This document shows positions 12,572 through 19,076 of a stretch of 32,550 nucleotides of DNA, one piece after another. The position numbers and the translations under genes are program-made. Below the pieces are notes generated by a model. That model was not told the DNA's origin and ran no database searches. It was given only the letters and a program-made list of their open reading frames with translations. This stretch comes from a virus, in IMG/VR virus record IMGVR_UViG_3300047311_000389, positions 1 through 32,550 of that record. One strand, 5' to 3'. The first letter of the stretch is position 1. Each line of letters starts with the position of its first letter.

Positions 12572-13054
12572 TCACAGGGTAACAGGGGCTTGCTCGCTGC
12601 AACCAGTGGCTTGACAGCGGTGGCACTGGGGCACATGGCGACAGTCGTGGAGGACAACCGGCAGGCTCGGCAGCGGGATGCTCGGCAGGGGCAGCGTCGG
12701 CGTCGGCACCGGCAGGGACGGCAGCGGGATCGTCGGACGCGGCGTGGGGCGCGGGGTGGGCCGAGACGTCCGCTCGGGTGTCGGCGCAGGCGTGGGCGCT
12801 GGCGTCGCCTGTGGCGTCCTCTGGGGCCCGCTGGAGGCCGACGGCTCGGGCGATGGCGCAGGAGTAGGCAGCGGGGTCTGGCTCGGCTCTGGGGCCGTCG
12901 TAGGCGATGCGGACGGCGCGGGTGACGTGACAGGCGGAGGCAGCCCGGCCAGACGCCCGCCCACGTAGCCCGCCGTGGCGCTGGCGACCGCGATGGTGCT
13001 GGCGATCATCAGCGTCGGAGCGTTCGCCCCCAGCCAGAGCAGGAGCCTAGTCAT
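12572..13054 (-). CDS. Membrane-anchored Pro/Thr-rich protein of the lysis cassette (160 aa)
   Basis: Residues about 3-32 (LLLWLGANAPTLMIASTIAVA) form a membrane segment. About 90 residues then consist mostly of Pro, Thr, Ser, Ala and Arg, with short repeats (TPAPTPAP, RPTPRPT, IPLPSLPV, LPLPSIPLPS). The end has four Cys and His (HDCRHVPQCHRCQATGC). Such a rigid extracytoplasmic stalk could span the cell wall, as spanin-like or wall-spanning proteins do. The ATG overlaps the previous stop by 8 nt. No homologue is recognised. Codon composition follows the low-complexity repeats, so the frame is less certain than for neighbours. Confidence 0.55.
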   Translation of the reverse strand: MTRLLLWLGANAPTLMIASTIAVASATAGYVGGRLAGLPPPVTSPAPSASPTTAPEPSQTPLPTPAPSPEPSASSGPQRTPQATPAPTPAPTPERTSRPTPRPTPRPTIPLPSLPVPTPTLPLPSIPLPSLPVVLHDCRHVPQCHRCQATGCSEQAPVTL

Positions 13055-13370
13055 AGCGGAGGCTCACGAGGAAGAACAGGCTGCCCACGACGTTCGACCC
13101 GATCAGGGCGAAGTACAGGATGGTCGCGCTGGTCGTCTCGCCGAAGCCGAGCGCGAGGAACGCGCTGCGGAACAGGACGCTGGCGACGATCAGCCACAGG
13201 CACCACAGCACCAGCACCCGCCTGAACGACGAGACCACGTCACCGCTGCGGCGCTCGCCTGCTCGCCGCGCGCGCAGGGTCTCCCGGTACTCGCGGACGC
13301 TGACGACGAGCCCGACGCCCCACGTCAGGGACAGGAACAGGCTGATCCAGAACGCCGCGTTGCTGGTCAC
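13047..13370 (-). CDS. Three-pass membrane protein (107 aa)
   Basis: Three hydrophobic segments are visible: about 6-25 (AFWISLFLSLTWGVGLVVSV), 50-74 (VLVLWCLWLIVASVLFRSAFLALG) and 82-103 (TILYFALIGSNVVGSLFFLVSL), with a basic loop (REYRETLRARRAGERR) between the first two. The GTG start overlaps the previous stop (GTGA). It lies between the small two-pass holin-like gene and the Pro-rich membrane gene, so a lysis role (holin or antiholin) is likely but unproven. Confidence 0.65.
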   Translation of the reverse strand: MTSNAAFWISLFLSLTWGVGLVVSVREYRETLRARRAGERRSGDVVSSFRRVLVLWCLWLIVASVLFRSAFLALGFGETTSATILYFALIGSNVVGSLFFLVSLRYD

Positions 13371-13618
13371 TTCTTGCCTCCCGGCAGGCGCGTGACGGTC
13401 TCCAGCCCGGCCAGCACGAGGAGCGCGCCGATCAGCGTGCCGAGGATGACCTCCGAGGCGTGGAAGTCGCGGTCGATCAGGAGCCGACCGAGGGTGTCCA
13501 CCGTCGCCAGCAGCACGATGAGGCCGAGGATGACGAAGCCCGCGACGATCCGCAGACGCCGCAGCAGCCGCTCCTCGGCGGGATCTGGCCGTGCCGCGCC
13601 CTGCTCATCTCCGGCCAT
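13367..13618 (-). CDS. Holin-like two-pass membrane protein (83 aa)
   Basis: The product has a charged N-terminus, two membrane helices (about 23-42, VAGFVILGLIVLLATV, and 56-76, EVILGTLIGALLVLAGL) joined by a short loop, and a basic C-terminal tail (TRLPGGKK). Length and topology fit class II holins, which form lesions letting the endolysin out. The start lies inside the 37-aa gene upstream, the stop overlaps the next GTG. It is the best holin candidate in the window. Confidence 0.65.
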   Translation of the reverse strand: MAGDEQGAARPDPAEERLLRRLRIVAGFVILGLIVLLATVDTLGRLLIDRDFHASEVILGTLIGALLVLAGLETVTRLPGGKK

Positions 13619-13718
13619 GCCGGATCAGGGCTGGCACGACCGAGTTGCGGAGCCATTCGTCGAAGTACCAGCCGACCGACACCCCGAGCAGGAGCCCGGC
13701 GAGCAGTTCGGTGCTCAT
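13605..13718 (-). CDS. Single-pass membrane peptide (37 aa)
   Basis: Thirty-seven codons starting MSTELLAGLLLGVSVGWYFD, one short membrane helix followed by an aromatic/basic tail. It overlaps the holin-like gene by 14 nt in another frame. Small one-pass proteins next to holins are often antiholins or accessory pores. No clear ribosome site is seen, so translation may be coupled to the 22-aa gene upstream. Confidence 0.5.
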   Translation of the reverse strand: MSTELLAGLLLGVSVGWYFDEWLRNSVVPALIRHGRR

Positions 13719-13722
13719 GCCT

Positions 13723-13791
13723 TCAGCCTACGCCACCACGATGCTCTGGACGCGGGTGGATGCCGGGAAGCGTCCCGTTGGCAGCGGTCAT
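13723..13791 (-). CDS. Possible 22-aa peptide gene
   Basis: A good Shine-Dalgarno (GAGGAGG, 5 nt before ATG) follows the fibre gene stop region and opens 22 codons (MTAANGTLPGIHPRPEHRGG and two more). The peptide is Gly/Pro/His-rich without a known motif. It may be a leader coupling translation into the lysis cassette, whose next ATG is 5 nt further. Real translation is plausible, function unknown. Confidence 0.4.
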   Translation of the reverse strand: MTAANGTLPGIHPRPEHRGGVG

Positions 13792-13801
13792 GGGAGCCTC
13801 C

Positions 13802-16081
13802 TCACGTCGCGATGATCTGGTAGAGCACGACGATGAACGGGTACAGCGGCCCCGGCGTACTGGTCCTGTCGCCCTGAACGTACAGGTGCTTCTCGGTCGA
13901 GACCGCACCGATGGCGACGAGATGGTTCGCCTCGGCGTTGACGGTGTCGGCGGCGGTCGTGAACGAGACGATGGTCGTGTTGTCGCTGCCCTTCGCGAGT
14001 TTCACCGTCCAGTAGTGCGACCCGTCGTTCGTCGTCGCTGTGACCGTATCGCCGCGCATCTCGATCAGCCACACGCTGTACGTTGGCTGGAACAGCGGGA
14101 ACCGCCACCGCTGCGCGTCGATGGTCCACGAGAGCAGGTTCTCTTGGATGATGGCCGACTGGAACACTTGGATCGACCGCCAGCGCGTGCCGTCGTACTG
14201 GAAGTCCATCCCGCCGTAGATGTCGGTCCGGGTGTACCGCTGGCCGCTGACGGGGCCGGACGGGAAGGCCGTGCCGCTGCCCCAGAGCGCGCCCGTGTAG
14301 GCGGCGCTGCCGGAGTCGAGACGGGCGATGCCGATGTACGACTGCGCGGTGTTCGTCGAGGCGAAGCCCGCGTCGAGGTTGCCGCCGCTGTCCTGATAGA
14401 CGACCGCTTCGACGTAGTCGCCCGCGACGAGGTCCACGACCCTGCTGACGTTCATCCCGGAACCGTTGGTCGCGTGGCTCGTCGGGATGCGACTGAGGCT
14501 GCCCCTGATGTCGGTGGTGCCGTTCTTGCGCAGCGCGAGGATGCGCTGCCCGGTCGCGTTCCCGGCGAAGTAGGTGCCCGCCGTCACGATGTACCGCCCG
14601 CCCAGCCCGGTCGGGATCGTCATGCGAGCCGTGTTGCTGCCCGTCGAGTGGAAGCCGTCGGTGTCCGACTCCTCGCTGTCCATCGTCAGCGCGGTGGTGG
14701 TCGCGGTCGGGATGGCCTGCGCGGCGCTGTTGTAGGCGACCGCCCCGATGCCCTGACCGACGCGGCCCGAGTCGAGTTTGACGATCTCGCCGGTCGTCTG
14801 GTAGACGGTGTTGTCGCCGAGGTTGGCCGATGACCCGTGGTTCTGGAAGACGATGAACTCGATGTAGTCACCAGCGGCCAGATCGATCACGGCGGTCAGG
14901 TCCATCACCACGCTGGAAGCACTACCTGTCGGGAACGTCTGGTCGATACGCGAGCGGCCCCTGATCTCTGTTGTGCCGTTCTTCTTGGCGAACCAGATGA
15001 TGGCGTCGGACGAGCCGCCCGACGGCGACACCAAGGAGTCCCAGTAGCCCTTGAAGTTGACGAGGTACTTCCCGCCGAGACCCGCAGGGACGGTGAACCG
15101 GCTCGTGTTCGAGCCGGTGTCGTGGAAGCCGTCGGTGTCGTACTCCTCGGAGTCGAACGTGGCCGCTACCGCGCTGTTATTCGCGATGGACTGCGCGGCG
15201 CTGTTGTAGGCGCGGCAGCCGATGAAGCCCTGCGGTGCCTGACGGAGCGAGAACGACCCGCCGCCGTTGTCCACGAGGCTGTTGTTCGGGACTTTCAGCG
15301 TCGTCAGCGAGCCGGTCGGGCTGCCGTCCTCCTCTTGGATCGTGATCGCCGCAGCGGTCGGCGTGTAGGTGGCCTCGTGGGAGGAGATCGAGAGCGTCCC
15401 GTTCGGGAACTTGATCTTCGTGATCGCGCTGTCGGTCGGACTGCCGTCGGACTCCTCGACCGTGAGCGCGCTGCCGCCGCTGCTCGGGATGAACGAGAGG
15501 ACGATGACGTCCGAGTTCGCGAACGGGCTGTTCGCGCTCTTGGCGATGTTCGCGATTGTGATGTTCTTGTAGCCCGACGGCGACGCCACGGCGCTGACGG
15601 TCGCGACTAGCCACTTGCTCGGGTCGTCGGCCTTCTGGAGCCTGAGGTAGCCACTCGACATGATCGCGAGCAGTGCCGTCACGTCGCTGCCGTCAAGGTC
15701 CGCGAGGTCGGCCCGGACCGTGACCGCGCTCGACTGAGTTGCGTTCGATAGGCGCAGTTTCCCGCTGCCCGGGTCCGAGTCCGTCGTGGTCGTGTCGAAG
15801 GTATATCGGATGCTGACCGGACCCCCGTTCGCGGTGCCCGCTCGACCCCACGCGCCGAGACCGTTGATGAAGTCGTAGGCGTTCCCGGAGAGTTTCGGAA
15901 GCAGGCCGTGCTCGGTGATCGTGGCGTCGAGCGTCGTGGCATCAGACGCGACGAGATGCTCGGGACCGTCGAGATGGTGCGACGCGGTCTTCAGCAGGAC
16001 GTTGCCGCCGCCAGCGGTCGCGACGTTGCCGGAGCCCTTCGTGGCCCCGAGCCAGAGGACGGGATAATCGCGGACGCTCAT
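13802..16081 (-). CDS. Tail fibre/receptor-binding protein with two C1q-like domains
   Basis: This 759-residue protein starts by ATGA overlap with the hub gene. The N-terminus (DGPEHLVASDATTLDATITEHGLLPKL, residues 39-65) has a pattern frequent in phage fibre proteins. Two short beta repeats follow (EESDGSPTDSAITKIKFPNG and EEDGSPTGSLTTLKVPNN, about 208-265). Residues about 286-440 and 446-592 are a tandem duplication of one jelly-roll resembling C1q/TNF: both run from AYNSAAQ through DGFH.TGSN and LGG.Y.V to DYxE and LDSG. The C-terminal 160 residues form another beta-rich region, probably the distal attachment or receptor part. It likely trimerises at the tail tip. Fold assignment is by pattern only. 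Confidence 0.7.
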   Translation of the reverse strand: MSVRDYPVLWLGATKGSGNVATAGGGNVLLKTASHHLDGPEHLVASDATTLDATITEHGLLPKLSGNAYDFINGLGAWGRAGTANGGPVSIRYTFDTTTTDSDPGSGKLRLSNATQSSAVTVRADLADLDGSDVTALLAIMSSGYLRLQKADDPSKWLVATVSAVASPSGYKNITIANIAKSANSPFANSDVIVLSFIPSSGGSALTVEESDGSPTDSAITKIKFPNGTLSISSHEATYTPTAAAITIQEEDGSPTGSLTTLKVPNNSLVDNGGGSFSLRQAPQGFIGCRAYNSAAQSIANNSAVAATFDSEEYDTDGFHDTGSNTSRFTVPAGLGGKYLVNFKGYWDSLVSPSGGSSDAIIWFAKKNGTTEIRGRSRIDQTFPTGSASSVVMDLTAVIDLAAGDYIEFIVFQNHGSSANLGDNTVYQTTGEIVKLDSGRVGQGIGAVAYNSAAQAIPTATTTALTMDSEESDTDGFHSTGSNTARMTIPTGLGGRYIVTAGTYFAGNATGQRILALRKNGTTDIRGSLSRIPTSHATNGSGMNVSRVVDLVAGDYVEAVVYQDSGGNLDAGFASTNTAQSYIGIARLDSGSAAYTGALWGSGTAFPSGPVSGQRYTRTDIYGGMDFQYDGTRWRSIQVFQSAIIQENLLSWTIDAQRWRFPLFQPTYSVWLIEMRGDTVTATTNDGSHYWTVKLAKGSDNTTIVSFTTAADTVNAEANHLVAIGAVSTEKHLYVQGDRTSTPGPLYPFIVVLYQIIAT

Positions 16082-18714
16082 ACCGGGTCGATGCAGACTG
16101 TGATTGCTGAGTAGCCGATCGCGGTCGGGCCGATGTTCAGTTCGTCTCGGAGAGTTCCGGTCACGGCGTCCGAACCGCCGCCGCTGGACTTCCAGCCGCC
16201 CCACTTCCACGGGCGGTTGCCAGAGTTACCCTCGTCGTAGTTGTCGAACTGAGTCACGCCAGCCCCGACCGAGAGCATCTTGTTCTCGTCGATATCTGCG
16301 ATGCCCATCGCTGCACCGCACAGGATGAGCGACCCGGACGAGGCCGAGACCGTGCCGCCGTTGAAGGTGGCCGACCCGACGCTGCTGTCCACATGCGCAT
16401 ATGACGGCGTGCCGTCCTGATCGACCTCGGCGATCCAGCACTTGTCGCCACCGGCAGGCCCGTACCAGCCGCCAGTGCTGCCGAGCGAAGCCGGGCCGTT
16501 CCTCGTGTCGCCCGTGACGAGGGTCCGCTTGTAGAGCGCCGACGGGTTCGTCTGACTGCCGTTGCCTGTCGCGCTCGCTACAAGGGACCAGCCGCTACCG
16601 CGCAGACCGTTGCCGCCGCCGCCCCGGATCGCGATGAACGCCCACTGGATGTGACCGACCGTCACCGGGTTCGGAGGAGTGCAGTTTGAGACGGTCTGCG
16701 AGTCCACGGTCTGGATCACAGCAGGTCCGGTCGGGTCAGTAGCCGGAGGATCGCTCGGCGGAGGATCTGGCTCGGTGATCTCGTCGTTCGCGACGCCGCC
16801 CCGGATCAGGGAGACGACGCCGAGGTAGGAGCCGCCGTCGCCGCCGACCATGTCGTCCCGCATCGAGTCGATGACGAAGTTCTGGAACAGGCCGGTCTTC
16901 GCGTCCTCCAGCCGGACCAGATCGTTCTTCTGCACCGCCGGGTTGCCGAGGATGCCCACGTCCACAACCCTACGCCGCCGCCCGAGTCGATCCAACTGGA
17001 AGCGCGCGACGTCGCCCGCCTGCGCGAGCGAGTCGATCTTGTCGAGGTTCATGCTCAGTCGTCGCGACTCCCACGGGTGCGCCGGGTCGCCGCTGTGCGC
17101 GTCGTGGATGCGGTCCTCCAGTTCGGCGTTCGCCCCGAGTTCGTCCTCCAGATCCTGATCGATGATCTCCGCTGCGACCTCGTGCGTCGAGGAGACCGGC
17201 GAGACCAGACTGAACTTCGCGGTGAGGCCCATCGCGTCGTTGTCGCCCCAGCACTCGGTGTGCGTCGTCGTGTTCATCTCGCCGCCGTGCAGCGTGCTGC
17301 CGCTCGTAGCGACCGAGTCGGTGACGGTCCCGGGCGCGCTCTCGTCGGCGATCAGGAACCGCGCCGTGGTCCCGCCGTTCGCCCAGAACAGGTGGAGCGT
17401 CGTCCCGTCGATCATCAGGCCCGACGGGTTCGTCTGCGAGACGCTCGCATAGGTGTGGCCGTAGTTAGCAATCGCGCTGGCGTCGGTCTTGTCGCGCTTG
17501 TAGAAGCGGTCGGTGTCGAGGTTCGTCAGCCACATGAACGCGGCACTGATCTTCAGTGCCGACCACCGGCCATCCGGGAGCGCCATCGTCGAGACTCGGA
17601 CGTCGTCCGACTTGCGCATCTTCGCGACGTAGTTCCCGGACGTGCTGCCCGTGTACTTCCACGGACAGTTCAGGACGTAGTAGTGCGTCGAGTCCGACGG
17701 GTCGCCGCTGATCCCGAGCGGGTACGGCACGACCGCCCCGAGATAGACACTGCTCAGGACCTGATGGTCGCTGTCGCGGACCGTGTACAACTTCTTCGTG
17801 CTGCTGCTGATGACCCGGATCTGCGTCGTGTGCGCCGGGTCGTACCAGATGCCGACCGGGGCCGGGACCTTGTAGGTCTGCCAGACCAGATGCCACGCAT
17901 CGGTCAGCGTCGTCGTCGTCAGCGGGCCGCGCGTCTTGACCCGGGTGATCAGTTCGTACTGGTCCGTGGTGTCACCGAGGTCGAGCACGTCCTCGCCCGT
18001 GCGCCACGTATAGACCGGCGGCGCGGAGACCTCGATCAGGTCGCTCGACGGCGTCGGGCGGAAGTGCGCGATGCCGTGCTCGTCGGCCCACAGGTCGTAC
18101 CCGGTGAGGCCCGTGATCGCCGCGTCGCCCATCAGCGCGTCGGCGTAGGACGAGCCGTCGCCGAAGATGTACTCCGAGAGGACGAGGCTCGTCGTCAGGA
18201 TGTCGCGGTCCGCCGTCGGCCAGCCGACGAGGTCGAGCGCCGCGTCCACGATGTACGACGCCTCGCGGTTCAGGAAGACGCCGTTCGCCTCGGTCCGCAC
18301 CGCGCCGGTCTCGCCCAGACCCTGCGGCGCGCTGGCGCTGAACGTCTGGTCGATGGCGATGCCGAAGCGGTCGCGCCCGGTGAGTGTGACGGTCGGCAGG
18401 TCGCGCCCGTCCCGGACGCTGTCGATGATCCCGTCGAAGGACCGGACCCGGCTCGACCGCGCGCCGTACCACTGCCAGATCCGCACCCGCTGGTTCGTGT
18501 GGAAGATGCTGGTGACGCCCCAGCCGAGCGCGAGGTCTTCGTTCTCCAGTTCGATCTCAAACTGGTCTGCTTGCGTGCGCAACGAACGGTCGCGGCTGAT
18601 CCGCTTGCAGCGGTAGTTGACGCCGTTGATCCGGGCGTACCCGGCGAAGCCGCTGCTGCCTGCCTGAAAGTGCGACTTCAGGATCGCCGTCAGTTCGTCG
18701 GAGATCGCTTGCAT
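16078..18714 (-). CDS. Minor tail / baseplate hub protein with inserted domain
   Basis: This 878-residue protein starts at an ATG overlapping the previous stop (TGATG). Residues 1-270 and about 510-640 look like one phage hub protein (strands, DRFGIAIDQ, then HEVAAEIIDQDLEDELGANAELEDR and VRLEDAKTGLFQNFVIDS). Between them, about 275-505, sits a stretch of repeated strand units (KLYTVRDSDHQVLSSVYLG, YPLGISGDPSDSTHYYVLN, AFMWLTNLDTDRFYKRD, SGLMIDGTTLHLFWANGG) that reads as a beta-propeller-like insert. A Pro/Asp linker (648-663) leads to a C-terminal beta domain of about 210 residues, probably carbohydrate-binding. It would sit at the tail tip between distal tail protein and fibre. The hub role follows from gene order. 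Confidence 0.65.
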   Translation of the reverse strand: MQAISDELTAILKSHFQAGSSGFAGYARINGVNYRCKRISRDRSLRTQADQFEIELENEDLALGWGVTSIFHTNQRVRIWQWYGARSSRVRSFDGIIDSVRDGRDLPTVTLTGRDRFGIAIDQTFSASAPQGLGETGAVRTEANGVFLNREASYIVDAALDLVGWPTADRDILTTSLVLSEYIFGDGSSYADALMGDAAITGLTGYDLWADEHGIAHFRPTPSSDLIEVSAPPVYTWRTGEDVLDLGDTTDQYELITRVKTRGPLTTTTLTDAWHLVWQTYKVPAPVGIWYDPAHTTQIRVISSSTKKLYTVRDSDHQVLSSVYLGAVVPYPLGISGDPSDSTHYYVLNCPWKYTGSTSGNYVAKMRKSDDVRVSTMALPDGRWSALKISAAFMWLTNLDTDRFYKRDKTDASAIANYGHTYASVSQTNPSGLMIDGTTLHLFWANGGTTARFLIADESAPGTVTDSVATSGSTLHGGEMNTTTHTECWGDNDAMGLTAKFSLVSPVSSTHEVAAEIIDQDLEDELGANAELEDRIHDAHSGDPAHPWESRRLSMNLDKIDSLAQAGDVARFQLDRLGRRRRVVDVGILGNPAVQKNDLVRLEDAKTGLFQNFVIDSMRDDMVGGDGGSYLGVVSLIRGGVANDEITEPDPPPSDPPATDPTGPAVIQTVDSQTVSNCTPPNPVTVGHIQWAFIAIRGGGGNGLRGSGWSLVASATGNGSQTNPSALYKRTLVTGDTRNGPASLGSTGGWYGPAGGDKCWIAEVDQDGTPSYAHVDSSVGSATFNGGTVSASSGSLILCGAAMGIADIDENKMLSVGAGVTQFDNYDEGNSGNRPWKWGGWKSSGGGSDAVTGTLRDELNIGPTAIGYSAITVCIDPV

Positions 18715-19076
18715 CAGGAGTAGTTGAAGAAGGGCTCGGTCTCCACGACGGTCGCGGCGCAGGCCCACAGGTCGTTGCCCGCCGCCGACGCGGCGAAGTT
18801 CAGGATGCGGATGCTGTGCGTGTCGCCCCACGGGTCCGCGTACACCACGACCTCGTGGGTCTCGTACAGCGCCCGGATCGCGTCCACGTCGGCCCGGTCG
18901 TCGAGGCTGAACTCGATGTCCGCCTGACGCCACCCGAGCGCGCCGGACTGCATGACCGCGTTGCCGGTGGTCTGCGTCCCGTTGTCGAGGAGGCCGACCA
19001 TCTGCGCGTTCGGCGGGTAGCCGAGCCGCTGCGTCGAGGTCTGGAGGATCTCGACCGCGTCGATGCTGGCGTTCAC
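18714..19076 (-). CDS. Minor tail (distal tail-like) protein (120 aa)
   Basis: The 120-residue product has a beta-rich profile (ADIEFSLDDRADVDAIRALYETHEVVVYADPWGDTHSIRIL), resembling phage structural proteins that measure or ring the tail tip. The GTG overlaps the tape measure stop (GTGA) and the TGA overlaps the hub start. Position directly after the tape measure is that of a distal tail protein, but it is shorter than the usual Dit. No motif confirms the class. Confidence 0.55.
   Translation of the reverse strand: MNASIDAVEILQTSTQRLGYPPNAQMVGLLDNGTQTTGNAVMQSGALGWRQADIEFSLDDRADVDAIRALYETHEVVVYADPWGDTHSIRILNFAASAAGNDLWACAATVVETEPFFNYS

Noticed and set aside
12577-12640. TTGACA at 12608 and an AACAGGGGCTTG block at 12581 on the plus strand
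   Set aside because: They resemble the repeated promoter, but neither has a TANNNT box at 16-18 nt, and the direction is antisense to the lysis genes. Possibly decayed or chance.
12660-12830. Short repeats in the Pro-rich gene as a possible CRISPR or tandem repeat array
   Set aside because: They are degenerate codon repeats for Pro/Thr/Leu without regular spacers.
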